Source: Cyclina sinensis (Eukaryota; Mollusca; Bivalvia; Venerida; Veneridae). Taken from it: a stretch of 64,000 bases of DNA. The translations under genes were made by a program, and so were the position numbers. The DNA is taken from the NCBI GenBank assembly GCA_012932295.1, contig JAAONU010000006.1:30034882-30098881 (forward strand), written 5' to 3'. Shown here in pieces: positions 39,301 through 54,300 of this stretch (within the stretch, counting starts at the first letter, position 1; each line of letters begins with the position of its first letter). The notes below the pieces were generated by a model. It saw nothing but the letters and a program-made list of their open reading frames with translations, was not told where the DNA came from and searched no databases.

Positions 39301-42300
39301 TTGTTTATTATCAAAACCTTCGATGGTGATTTTTTTATTTTTATTATTTTTTTATTTTATTTATTTATTTATTTATTTATTTATTTTTTGCTACTGGTTT
39401 TTCGGGTATTATTAAGTGTGGGGTTGGGTCAGGAGCATATGTGCTCCCCAGTAAATACGTTGGTAAAAATATAATAAAAATATAATAGAATTAAATTTTT
39501 TATACACCCTTTTAAACTTTCAAAATAAGCAAATACCTTACAAAAGATACTTTAAGATGACAAAAATGTTAGAATCAGGAACTTAATGTGAAAATCATGA
39601 GTTGTTAATTTCATTTTATGATTTTTAAAACCAGAACATTTTTACTTCCAATGTTTAAAGTATCGAAATTTGTTTAAATTGCTACAATAATGGTTTAAAA
39701 GATTCTACAAACAGAACTTAGTGTTACATTTATATACATTATAATGACATTAATGACTATATGTACGGTAATTGCGGCTATTGTCGTTCCGGCTACCGCG
39801 CAGATAGAAATCTCAACCACGCATCGTGATGATAGCACTCTTTTCATATCTCAACTCTGGAACGCGTATGGTTCATATAATTTGGTCTTAAATGGTTATG
39901 GTATTGACTTCGCACTTTGTTACACTTTGACGATGTTTATATGACAATTATACTGGTATTTTCGATGCCTTTCCTAGGTAAAATTTATTTACATTATTCT
40001 TTAACTCGGCTTTTCAGGATAAATTATTAGCTACTTGGTGAACATTTCGAAAATGTTCAGCTAAAACCGATTCTAAAACAGAATGCTTAGTAAGAGTATA
40101 AAAGTTTTGAACTCTTTGCCAGTTGTGGTTTCTTATTTTAAACCATACATTGTTTCCTAAGATCTTGCAGGATCCATTAAATACCTCCTAAATACTGACC
40201 CATCGACCAGCCGACCGATCAGTTGACAATTACTGAAAGCGAATAAAGAAAATTCTCATGCCTTTTACCTATTACATTAACTTCATGATAAATAAAGTGT
40301 CACGGCGAAGGAGCATAACAAAACAGTACTCAACTGACACAACTTCTTTATAAATTGCACCTATATTTATGCACGTATGTCAACTTTTATTGATATAACT
40401 ATATCTAAAGAAATATACGGAAGTGAAACAAACAAACTACCTCATGCTAAATCTTTATAAATTGCCGTTACGCATTAAGAAGTATACACTTCTAAGTAAT
40501 ATGTTTAGAAACCAAATTCATTTCTCTCTTCTTTATTTAAGTTGGAAAATAATTTATCATTCGATTCCGTAGTCGATAGTAAAGACCCAGCCGTAAATCA
40601 TAATCAGGATTATCATACCAAAAAGGATTTTGCTAATTAAATTTGGTGTTTACATAATATTTCAGTTTGAAGTGCTCATTTATATGAAACTATTAATTTT
40701 TTAAAATTATTTAGATTTAATCTTGAATGTATAAGAACTGCTGTAACAGAATTGAGCAAAGACCACCCGATCATTTTGCTCACTGGACCTTGTTTTGCAA
40801 CATTATAAAAACATAAAACTTTAAACGGTAAAAAATAAAGTCAATAAATTTTATTCTAAATGTGTATATTTATATAAAATTTCTCTTTTTAAAACAAAAC
40901 TTGCAAAACATTTTTGTATAGACTTTGAGTGCCGGACTCCGGAGGTCGTTGGTTCGAATAGCATCAGTGGTGAGATTTTTCAGTGACCTTTCCACATTTT
41001 ATATTCCCGGTGCAAGAATTGGATTGAAACCAGCAAGGAAGTCTCGACCGGGATTAATATGTTTTACAAGAACCTGTTACATAATTGATGTAAAATAAAG
41101 AGGTTTGAACTATAGACTTGAATGTTTAGTCGATGACTTCCCCCTTGTTTTCCATGTTCAAAAACGATACATGCCGTCACCAATGGAAAAGAAATCTGTT
41201 TAAAGTCTTTGCAATAAGCGAACTAGAATGTTGGATTTGTGGTGAGTAAAACATTAAATGCTTAGATACACTTTTTGTTTGTTAATGATTATCTGTAGCT
41301 TTTTTGAACCGGAATTATATGATTTTCGACAGAATATAAACACACCTAGAGATGTTAAAATGTATTTCAGTTTTCGATAAATAAATAATAACAAGTTTGT
41401 TTCAAATACTAGAAATTAACACACGCACATACACACATACACACACGCACACACAATAATGCAGTACGACATTTACAGAAACATATATTCAAACAACTCT
41501 TTTAAAACGAAAATATATACTAATGTTAAAAATGTCTATCTCAGCAGTTTTTACTATTTTTTGTAACTTAATATAGGCTTATTTATTCATATTTACACAT
41601 ATATACTAAGTATTTAAAATGCCTTATCAACTTTCATCTAATCACTTATTCAGTAATGGACACAACTTTTAAATGTAAATGCCAATATTAAGACATTGTT
41701 TCAAATGATTATGGTTATCCATATGATAGATTTTTTTAAAAAATCATTAGATTTGAAAACAATTCCTCTTAATGATACTAAGACGGTAGTCTGTTTTTCA
41801 AGTTAATCGCACCAGAAGAGTGGCAAATGAAAAATCACAAAAGACTCTCAACACTGTGTGATTCGAACCAGCGACCACTGGACTGTGAGTCCGGCGATGT
41901 ATTAAACCGACCACTGCTATTGAAAGACAATGTTAGAGTATACCTGTTGGTTGTTGCCACAATGCGCGCGGTTGTCCTGCAGATATCTCTGTTAGCATGC
42001 CCATAATTTTATTGTTGTGTACTGGGGTACTCCACATTGCAAAACTAATCCAAAAAATGTATATCAGTTTTGCAAGCCACACATTTATACTTTTTGTCTG
42101 TATATGTAACGTTTTATGGCAAAATTATCAAATAGGCTCTTTTGTACTTAAAATGCCCCTGTCAGCATGTGTCCAGTTTATATACTTAGTTCCAAGAAAT
42201 GTGTAATATGACCAGTAAAGTAACCAATCAAAACACAGAAACGAAGAATCCGAAGAGGGCGAAGTTCCCACACATCTGCAGAAAATAAATGTGACAATGT

Positions 42301-45300
42301 AATTTTCAGTTCATACCCATAATTAGCGACATATTGATGACATCATTTTTAAAACCTCCGTGTATAATAATGGTGAATAACTGCAAAAAAACCCTTGAAA
42401 CTAATGTTGTAAATACTCCATAAAAATGCTTTCTGCACTACAATCTATTCCAGTAGTTTTTACACAAGAAACAAACGTACATTTAACATATGTTACACAG
42501 ATTACGACCAGTTTTCGATTTGAGCGATTTTTGACAAGATACTTTAACTTCCACATTATCGGTGTATTGCGGCTGTAAAATTTCAACTGTGAAACATTGT
42601 CAACAATGGTGATAGCTCCGCCTACCAAACCCAAGGTTTAAGATAAACTTAGGATGTTCGCTTTTCACTGGGACATTGATAACAGCGGACCGTAAAGAAT
42701 TGAACTTACGACTATTTTACGGATAGTTATGTCAAAAGCTTATAATATTACTACATGTTGTAAAAGAAAAGAGAAAATAATTCTATTTACATGACCATTC
42801 AACTAACCATCTTATTCAATGTTTACTTCGCTTATTTTCTAACTCACTCACTTATTAACTTAATAAATCATTTAATATTCTGTATGAAAAACAACCTTCA
42901 ATTATATCACATTTATGTCATATTACATACCTGCAAAAAGATTAACAATTCCTGGGGCGTCAATTATTTTGGCAACCAGAAGCAACGATAAATTTCATTC
43001 TAAGTACAAATTATATTAATCATTTAAATACTTAGAGCCTTGATCTTTCTGAACCAACGGAACTGGAAGAAGAGAAAACCAACAAAGGAACAAAGAATAA
43101 AAACAACTAAGGAAAAAGACAGGAAGAAGGAAGCAAAGAAAGAAAAAGCGAACAAACAAGCAAGATGCCAGACGAACCAACCCAACTAAATAGGAATAGA
43201 CATTTATCAGAAAACCAATGTGGAATAACTTCCCATTTTCCTGCTATGTGCCGAGGTTTTGCGTTAATAATTCTTTAGAGAAAATGTCTATATAATGTCT
43301 TAATAAACAGATGTTTAGGAACAAGCCTTACTTCAAAAATATACGTACATATTGTGGGAATTTTGTTTGATATGTCAACGCAGTTCTCGCTTCATGAAAC
43401 TCGTGAAATACTTTCACTATTTTCTTTAGTACCATAAAGTAGTCGTACAATGGCATTTTTACGACATGCGATATATCAATCGGGGTCGATCTACAAGTTG
43501 TAACGCCAAATTAAGCTTCTAGAAATGTTAAAACTTACAAAAAGTAATGTCTTTATACACCATAAATTTTTACACCACTCGAACACACACACACGGGTAT
43601 TTTTAGTGTAGTTTTTTTTTTCTATTTCGCTGCTGAAGCGTTATGTTAAAGATTATCAAGATAACTTCATTTTAAATCCATTTGAATTAATAAGTATGTC
43701 TAAGTTGTTTTGGATGAACTCTTAGATAAAGGAGCAAAACAATAAAATCAGCTTTCCACTTTTGCTTTCATGTAATGTATCAATTAAGATAATTATGATT
43801 ATTACAATCGAAACACGATGGAACGAAAAGCGATGGAACGAATCGCAATAAAACAAATCGCAATGGAACGAAATTGTGATGAACTTCGACAGTATTCTTC
43901 AGTCTCGCCAATACTTCTTGTTTCGACAAAAGATGCAAAATAATCTGAGCCGTTGCCTATACGGAGACTCGCTTTTTCCGCTGTACATACATTGGTGAAA
44001 GGACTGAATGGAGTATATCCAAATTTTGCTGAAGTCGGTAAATGGTCTAGTCATTTCTGTAGACACTTTTTTGTTGTAAGATGGACATTACATTAATAAA
44101 CGTATCTGGTAGGACAATCAGGAGTCCCTTAAAAAGTGCATTAACTGGCTGTTAGTTAGACATCCTGAAGTTTAGACGCAAGCGAACTACTGTCCGTTTA
44201 TCGGACATTAAGAATTTCATTCACAAGTTCACAGATGACTGTACGTGGAACATTTGAAGCTCATTCGAAAGAGTACATCTGGGTGACAGTTGGACAATTA
44301 AAATGCATTTAAAAGTGCATAGGTGCTTGTTAGTTGCACATCCGGAAGTTCAGTCCCAAATGCACAACTGTCCGTTTATCGGATTTTAAGAAGTTCATTC
44401 GTTAGGACACTTTGAAGTTCTGAATTACTGATTTCACTTTATTGTACCCTTTCTAAATGAGATTTTTTGGGGGGAGAGTATTTTTAGATATGAAATGTCT
44501 TCAAGAAGAGGAGATATTAGAGTTGACAATGTAATAAACAACTTCTTTAGACAGTGTACAGCCTTTAGACAGTGTGCAGCCTTCACTTTTTGCCTGAAAA
44601 ATCACAAACACAGCAAAACACTTTTTTTAATTTTTTAATTTTCCATTTTTTTTTTTACGAAAAAACATAAAAAAGCCAGATGATGTACCAATTTTTTCTC
44701 ATTCTAAAAAATTCATTTATGTTCTGGAATTAAATGTACGACTATGTTAAAGCAATTACCATTTTATGTTTTAGAAGAACATTTAGAAGAATTTTCATGT
44801 AAGTGCTAATCTATGTTCTAGAATTATGTGTGCAACAAGGTAAAAAGCATTTATTATTTTATGTTTGAGACTTACATGTACACCAATGTATAAGCAACTG
44901 CTAAATTATGTTTTATAATTACATGTACAGCCACGTAAGCAGCAATAATTATTTTATGTCTGAGAATTACAAGTATAACAATGTTAACGCAATTGCTAAA
45001 ATTTGTTTCGGAATTACATCTTTATTTACAATGTTCAGGCAAATACTTTTTCATATTTCAAAATTACACGTACACGTGTGTTCAGGCAAATACTATTTCA
45101 TATTTTAGAATTACATGTATCCGTGTGTTCAGGCAAATACTATTTCATATTTCAGAATTACATGTATACGTGTGTTCAGGCAAATTCAATTTCATATTTC
45201 AGAATTACATGTATATGTGTGTTCAGGTAAATACTATTTCATTTTTCAGAATCACATATACGAGTGTGTTCAGGCAAATACTATTTCATATTTCAGAATT

Positions 45301-48300
45301 ACATCTATACGTGTGTTCAGGCAAATACTATTTCATATTTCAGAATCACATAAATTATACACGTGTTATCAAGCAAATACTATTTCATATTTCAGAATTA
45401 CATGTATACGTGTGTTCAGGCAAATACTATATCATATTTCAGAATTACATGTACACGTGTGTTCAGGCAAATACTATTTCATATTTCAAAATTACACGTA
45501 CACGTGTGTTCAAGCAAATACTATTTCATATTTTAAAATTACACGTACACGTGTGTTCAGGCAAATACTATTTCATATTTCAGAATCACATGTACACGTG
45601 TGTTTAGGCAAATACTATTTCATATTTCAGAATCACATATACGAGTGTGTTCAGGCAAATACTATTTCATATTTCAGAATTACATGTACACGTGTGTTCA
45701 GGCAAATACTATTTCATATTTCAGAATTACATGTACAAGTGTGTTCAGGCAAATACTATTTCATATTTCAGAATCACATGTAAACGTGTGTTCAGGCAAA
45801 TACAATTTCATATTTCAGAATTACACGTACACATGTGTTCAGGCAAATACTATTTCATATTTCAGAATCACATGTACACGTGTGTTCAGGCAAATACTTT
45901 TTCATATTTCAGAATTAAATGTACACGAGTGTTCGTGCAAATGCCATTTCCTGTTTTAAGATTATATGTACAACAATGTACAAGCAAATTCTATGTTATG
46001 TTTTAGAAGTACATGTACAAGAATGCACAAAACAATCGCTATTTTGTATTTATGAGTTATAACATTATAACATAAATATTTATTCTTACCTATGACGTGT
46101 TCTAACAGCATACAAATCCAGAAAATTGTGACACACTGAAAAACGAAATCGCATATATAAAAGCTGATTATCAGTTTCGTATGAAATGGGAATTTGATTA
46201 TTTGTTTATTCGGAGACGTCTCTGGTTTTTTCCACATGGATGTGTCAACGCCATGGCTCTATGCTTGCTCTGAGGGAATCATGTTTGACAAATAAATGGG
46301 ATTTATAAATGACATTTCAGCAAAATAAAACCACAGCGGGGTATTTGTTTGAAAATGCATTCTGAATTATTCTTTTTATTCTTTCGATCAAATAGCTTGA
46401 ATTGTTCTGCATTAAAATTTTGTATTTGGACAAACGTGAATTGTGTAATGGATTAATGTTTGATATCTTCACACACGAGGTAAATCGGGCGAGTTAAACA
46501 GTTAAAAAGTCGAAATAAATGCTACTTGAGTGAAATGAAGCAGATGTATTTTGTCGAAGTTTTTTTCTCTCTTACCTTTTTTTCTTTTTGAAGGTTTAAG
46601 CTTAAGGTCAAAGGTGATGATGAAGTATTAATGATGAATTTTCTGAAATTCGCCCAATAAATAAAATTCGAATTCTCAATATATCAAAAAACCAGTTCAT
46701 TGATGAATTTTTTATTTTGATTGCTTTGATTGACCATACAACTGCTTTCTGTAATAGAAAGGAAAAATAAAAAAGTTAAACCTGGCTGTTCTATAAACTG
46801 TCAATGTCTTTCATGAAAAAAGTGAAGAAACTTAATTATGAGTAATACAGGTATTTGCATTGATTTTTGTGTTGTTGTTTGTTTTGTTGTTGTTGTTGTT
46901 TTTCCCTCAAATAGATACCATGGTTTTGATAACAAAAATAGACTTATGAAAAAACCCGTCTGAACTTTAGTCCACAGAATGGCAGCAAAATTATCAATTC
47001 ACTATCAATGAAAAAGAAAAAAGTCAAAGTAATTGTCATGAGTGTTTATCGTTTTTTCACTCATAGTGTGCGATAATTTGACCAAACAAACAGAATAAAG
47101 GACTATTCATATTATATCCTGCCGTTACTAAAAAGGCTAGGACTAGCTCGCACGTGCAGTACTTGTAAAATGGGGAACAAAAGAATAAAATTAAATTATG
47201 TAAAACCCATAAAGGGGCACTCGACTCCAGCTTCCAATATTTCATGAGAATTCCAAAATGTGTGGAGCATCGGCACTCAGCGGTACTCCATATTTAACTA
47301 ATCGAGCGCGCCTTATTCCTTCACTAAAAATCAAGCACAGCTTTTATTTGCGATCCTCCCAATAAGCGTCTGTCAACCAGGATGATATATTGTCGTTTGA
47401 TGGTGCAAGATCAGAGACCGGGTATCTTGTCGAAAGTACGAGGCTACAATACCCACTCGGACCAGTAAAATGGTTCGTATCAAAGCTGAAGTGGTTTTCC
47501 TCAGACCTGTGCAAACATCAGTCGAGTGGTGAGACACTATGTGATATTCTCAATGCATACAAATAAGATAACGATTAAAATGTAAAAAGATCAAAATAAA
47601 TATCGCTAATAAATACAAGTGATTTGGGTGATATCTTAAGGAAAGAACTTCAAAGTGTGCCAAAAATAAATACCCTCCAAACCTATAGCCTTGTAATGTC
47701 TTACTTGTATATATTATCAGCAGAGACGAGCTTGTAAACGACTGAAATATAATCAAAATTTGAAAGTATTTTAAAAGCGTACTTTTCAATACAATAACAA
47801 GTTTGCTTTTCCTGTCATTCTTTTCTTCTGTTCTTCTGTCATATGACACGAAAATATCGCTTCAACAGCGCAAGCCTTTGGTATAATTTAATTCTATCAT
47901 GATTGCCACAATTCAAATAACAATTTAAGGCCTCGGGAAAAATGTTCTTTCAACAGCATTGAAAAACACAAATAAAAATACAAATAAAACTTTATGAACA
48001 AGACATCAGGTTATGATAATGGTGGGTTTAACCTTGACCTCTGCAATCAGTCCAGTTACATTTTTGTCTTGCAGGACTAAACATGTAAGGACTGCTGAAA
48101 CAAACTCTATTAACTTTGCTTGTGTTTGTTCTTATACAGGATGTTCGACCAATATCAAAGTGTGATGGTCAGATTTTCTCGTTATTGTAACCTATATTGA
48201 TGTAAAGAATCTCTACGAATGCTTTTGATAGAATCATGTGTGATTAAAATTTAGCCGTTTGTCTCTCCTGTTTCACCTTATAAGCTTATGTACTTGATAA

Positions 48301-51300
48301 ACGCCATACATGACATGAATATTATATATAGCCTTAGCGAATTGCAAACATTCTGCGAGACGATATGATTGTTCAATGTACGCAATACAACAGTATTGCC
48401 GTTTTATGCACTATTAACATTTTATTCGTAATAAATATAATTAAATATTGTTCCAGAATCTCTTACGTTCAACATTACACTTACAATTCCTTTCATGGTG
48501 TACTCACACCAGGGTATTCTTGTCTGAACATATTTCGTCTGTGTAGTAAGCTAAAAAACTAAAAAAAGTTCAGATGAAAGACGTGTTCGCGATTTCAATG
48601 AAAAAAAAACTGATAAATAAATGAGACAATGCACTAACAATATGAGCGTTCTTTCGCTTTTTTTGCATTTTGACATTGACTTGAACAGGGCTCATCTGAG
48701 AGAAAAATCAAATGAAAGCATCCAAGAGCTTCTCCCTCGGGGTCGGGAAGTCTTCAATTGGTATCATTGTTTACTTTCCACATCACGTGATTCTGGAAAT
48801 CGGAAACCGGTGTTTACATAGAAAACAGCCGCTTCGTGTCTTCGCACTGACAATGAGTGAAAACAAGCGTTTTTACGAGTTGTGAAAAGATGAACAAAAC
48901 ATATAATTAACTCTCGAAAACTTAAAACATCGTGAGCAGCTAATAACTACCTTTGTGTTCAAATTAGCCTCAAGTTATGAACCACATCATAGTTAATGTT
49001 AGGAAGAAACGACCCTTCTTCGTTTCACGACATTTTTCTTCACCCCTTTTGCGACAGTCGGAAAGTGTTTTGTGGCAATTTGCAAGTTTAAATGCGTTCG
49101 AACCAATTCACCGGCCAGAAATTTTGAAATTTTATTCCTGAAAACTGTGACGGAAGGTGATGATTTGTGTAACTGAAAAGGTGCGATCATTGTAATATGA
49201 GAAACTGGCACATGAGTACTGATGATTATGTGTAAGATCCCTTCACCCGGTCTCTAAAAACTTTCAATTTTTATCTAAGTCGGATTGTCTGGATAATGTT
49301 ACCTTTCTTTACCTCAAAACTTTGACATTTTATGTCAGTAAAACGCTTACCAAAACGTAGGCTGCAGTGAATTCTCGGGTATCTAGACCAAACACAGGGA
49401 GATATGACCAAAAAAAGTGAACAGAATATGACTGTTATCCCATCCCACTTTAACCAAAACTAATTTCGAAATTGTTACTTACTTGTTCAGAGGTTATCAA
49501 TATTTTAATTTTATCCTCTTTCCATGCATTTTCTTATATAAGGTTTGAGGTTTACACAATCTCCACGAGAGGGTAAAACATTTATAAAAGTTGAATAGTA
49601 GGAAGTAATAGTAGCAGTTGGCAGTAGAAATTAAATCAAACCGGAAGTTGGCAGTAACAATACCAGCAGTAGCAGTAAAAAACACGTGAAATTTGCAGTA
49701 GCAGTACCAGCAGTAACAGTAGGGAAAAACGGGAAGTTGGCAGTAGCAGTACCAGCAATAGCAGTAGAAAAAACGTGGAGTCGGCAGTAGCAGTTAGAGC
49801 AGTAGCAGTAGGAAAAAACGTGAAAGAGCTCTTACTGCTACTGCGAACTTCACGTTTTCCCACTGCTGTGTACTGCTACTGCTCAGTTCCTATACATAAA
49901 CAGTTTCTGATGTATATGCGAATAATTTTGTTTCACCATTTCAAATCCGTATTCTTTCATGATTATTCTAAAAAGTCATATTTATATATTTTAAGAAGCA
50001 AGTGTCATATTCTATGGATGAAAGCAAAAACGTTCTGTTACTGGATAGAACTGTTTTTTATTTCCATTTACTATATTTTCTTATTTTTACTCATAGTTGT
50101 TTACAGACTGTTCTCAATTCTGGAGTTCTGTATTTCCCTATCTGTAACGATCCTTGTACATGAAAGGTTTGAACATCTTTAATGATAATGATATTTTTAT
50201 TCAAAACATACAAATTGGCAATCCACAAAGCATTTTATTCATGTTACTCATACTGTTTGCTTTCATTTTGGTAATAAAAAGACGATTTTTCTCATTTCTG
50301 ATTTTATTTTTGTGAAACTACAATAATACTAATTTCTTCTATCAAATTAATCGAATTTAACTTGTAAGCATCACATAGAAGCATTCTTTTATCAATAAAT
50401 GTCGTTAAATTTACGTGTAAGCAACAAATAAGAGTATTGGGCATTTTTTTAAAAGAAGGGTCGTTAAATATAGTTTTCGAATAAAACAGAGCGATGTATG
50501 AGTCATGCATAATTTTCTGTTTATAAACGAAATAAATGCAAATTGCCTACTTTCATCATTTCAACACTGGTAACTGAAAAACAAGCTACAAAGAGATCGC
50601 TTATTCTGTCACAGTAGTAAATAGCCCAAAGTTAGGCCCGCGAACACGCCTATAGTCGGGTATTAAACAGAATAGCAAGCGTTTCTATGCAAGAAAATTT
50701 GAAATCGACATAAAAATTGACTTCAAAGATTTTCATAAAAGGTAGAAATTACTGTTGTATTTTTGGATACACATTTTAGGGTGTTCATCAGCTGCCAATA
50801 TTCTTGCGCGTTCAGTCAACGAACTGTCATTACTTTTTACCACCGAACGACGAAAAACGTGACGTGAATGTATCTACATGCAAACGCCTGTCTAAAATAG
50901 ATTGCTTTTTTATGCAACTGAAGGACATATAGTTTTTACAGCGATTAAGCTCACAAGTTTACGCTAGGTGCTTTTTTTTAGACAAGTGGGTATTATAACA
51001 TATATAGTACAAGAGTTCGTAAAATGACACATTCGTCTACTATACTTCCCAAAAAAAGATTTCAAAGGTACTAACATGGTATAACATTGTTTTCACTTTC
51101 GTTTTAATGGCAAAAGCTTGTTTACATTTTACCGAACTTTTGTAAAGCTATGGGAACCACAACCGGTCAAACTGAGTTACATTTCACTGTGAAAGAGTTT
51201 TCTGAGAGCATTTTTGTGTCGATTTTCCCCGTCATTTCACCCTCCGCGGGGCGGTAATGTCATAGTTTTCACGTCTTTTACTCGAGTTCACAACTTCCTT

Positions 51301-54300
51301 TTCAGAATGTGCGACACTCTCACGCGCGTGCTGTTCACTGGATTGATCAGTATTTTTCCATGAAGCGTGAACATTCCGAATGTGAGTTTGGATTTTATAA
51401 AAGAAACCCTTTGGCTTCGGGTATTTATACAGAATATAAAGTTATTGAACATATTTGATATATTACTGTCTTAACTACATAATTGATTTATTTATTGACA
51501 GTTTAGGTATTTGGTATAAGATTCCATGTTTAAACTGAAAATTGAAAAAAAAAAGTGAAAATGTACAGTTTTGGGTCCTTCTTTGCTTATCGTTTAAGGG
51601 CAACAACAACAACACCTACAAAGATGACAATGCCAACATGAAAATAAGTAGCAATTCTTTTTCAACACCTGGTCAAACTGACTTTTAAAGTTTAATTAAA
51701 TCTAAATGTTTTAATTAAGTTTTCACCACCTTGGATATAGCATCTCCCTGTGCCGCACACGTTTTTTCGTAAAATGATTTCTCCTTGGTAACTTGCAATG
51801 ACTCTTTTATTTCCTTTCAAAGAAGGAATTCTCCTTCCGTGATCCAGACTTTATTGTCTTCTTTTAATTCTGCGGCAGATAATCAAAAAATGGGCGTCAT
51901 AAATTTCCGCATTGTTAATATGATAATCTGTGTCTATTAAGGCGATTACAGACACTTTAAAAATTTCTCGCATCACTCTCTGTTCTGTTAATAAAAGCCA
52001 GTGTCTGAATTGGCTAATTTCTGCGTCGCTCGATCCTGTACGAGCAATAACTCTTGCTTAGTGACGTTTGAACAACCGTTCTTCAAAGGTGTACGGCGTT
52101 TATCCTAGTATTTTAATTAGGAACTTAAAAGTAAGGCAGCGGAATTTTAAAATTTAATTATTCAGGTTTAAGTGTCTGTGAAATTTTGAGAATTTGGTGA
52201 TTTATTACCTGTAATACTGTTGTAACGGAAAACTAAAAATCTGAAAGAAAAGCCGATTCATTTTTCTGGAGAATGAAAATGTTTTCGTGCTGTTCAAAAT
52301 CGTCATCTTTTCAAGATTTCCAAACTTAAAGTGAACACTCCGTACTTTGAAAGTCTCTATATTTAGAACTATTCAAATGTGCAATTATAATTGCAATTAT
52401 TTATTGACTGGTTCAAATGCCTAATTCCTCTGTTTCAGAGAGTTCTAAATATGTTCATATTTTAAAGTGTATGTATTTGGTCGTCATGGCATCTTATAGA
52501 CCATATGCCTTTTTACTTAAGAATCATGACCAGATATTCCATCGTTAGCAGTGGGAATTAAATTTTCCCATTCTCAAAAAAATTAAATAAATAAATATAA
52601 ATAAATTAATTAAAAAAAGTATTTACATGAAGACGGTTCTTTTTGTGAATTTCATGAAAATAACAAAAAATACTGATGTATGTAAATATTCAGAGTAGCT
52701 ATTATCACAACAAGAACATGGACACTTTGAGAGCCTGGTATATATGGATTAAGAAATGTCTTCAAGTATATCCGGAAGAAATGTAAATGGGGCACAAAAT
52801 AGATATGTGAGCTAGTATAAAATTAGCTAGGAAGAGTAAAAACGTTTAATAATCAGTCTAACAATATTCAGTTCTATTTTTTCACTGTGGGTTTTTTTTC
52901 AATTATTTACTTGCATTTTTAAGCCGGTTAAAAATGCTTAATCTTGTTATAACATAAGATATTGCCTGATATATATCGAGGCAGATGCTTTGTAGCATAA
53001 ATATTATTTAAAGTCGCGAAATGAAAATAAACCTGCAAATTCAGAGCAGAGCGTGGTTGTTTGGATAAACTTTTCTGATCACACAACGGTTAACGTCCAG
53101 CTTATAAGAGAAAAACTATCAAATTTTAATCAATATATTTGTATTTTGAATCTAGTGTAAATATAATTACCATTCGATTTTGACAGCGCAAGCTTCGCGT
53201 ATTTAACTAATTGTTGGAATGGAATGCGTCAAAACGAAAGGGATCTTTCGAAAACCTACAAATGATATATCACGTTTCAGCTACACAATTGTCTCTTTAC
53301 CAACACTTTTAAGAGTCATTTAAAACCACTACAAGTATATTTAATACTCTTTTTCAACAATTTAATGGAAATAGAAATCAAATTAGTCGTTTTCGATTGC
53401 AGTGTTAAGCGGACCGCGGTCTCAAATTGCACTGGAGATGGTATTCAAGAGATTTTTATGCTCATGGCGGGCTGCATTGGACCCCTAGACACTACTTAGC
53501 GCCTTTATAGCGTGTAATTAGAATATAAGGTCCGCCGATGTGCCGTCGGCATGAAAACGATACCGTTTGTTTGTACACAGGATGTCAGTCCCAATTTGTG
53601 TCTGAATTTTTCATCTATTGGATACGGGAAGCGACTTGGCGAGAAAATGATTATGTGTATACAAGGGAAGTAACCCGTTTTGACGCCGCTTGTCACTACC
53701 AATTAATGACTGAAGTTTACTTTTTTCTCTTCAATGTATAGCTATAACAAACAAGACACTTGATTTTTTTTCTTGCTAGAGGACTATTTTCACATATTCA
53801 TGTATACATTTTTGCATTCGCATTAGTACTGAAATCGATAAGAAATAGCACCATAAAACAAACCATATACTCTCTATACAAATATATCAGTACCTATGTC
53901 TTTATAAGTACGGAACTTAAATACAACAGATCTGAGTTCTAACATTGATCTGCTTTGATGAAAATAAAGTTCTTTATAGATATAAAATTGGAGAATCCAG
54001 TTTGATTTTTTTTGTCTCTTAGACTTTCCAGGTTGCATTTTGTTATCATTGTTAAACCTTCATAATTTGATGAAAAGCCTCACAAATGTTAAACAATGAT
54101 GAAATGATACCGTGCACAAACTGTATGCATGCCGCCCTCAAAAAAAAAAAACACTTGAATATGTCGGCTTATATTTTCTGCATTGGCAGAAATTTGAGTC
54201 AAAACCTTTTATAGGAGAATAGAATGCTTAAAATCACAAATGTTTGGTGAAAACATACTTTCAAAGGGTGTAATGGAGTTACATCGATTCTAGATGAAAA

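Noticed and set aside
42401..42634. 77-codon minus-strand frame starting MGLVGG
   Set aside because: Looks less random than its neighbours, but no family, start context or splicing evidence could be given.
45003..46006. Overlapping open frames of 75-222 codons
   Set aside because: They are produced by a stop-free 47-bp satellite whose length is not a multiple of three, so every frame cycles through the same peptide pieces.
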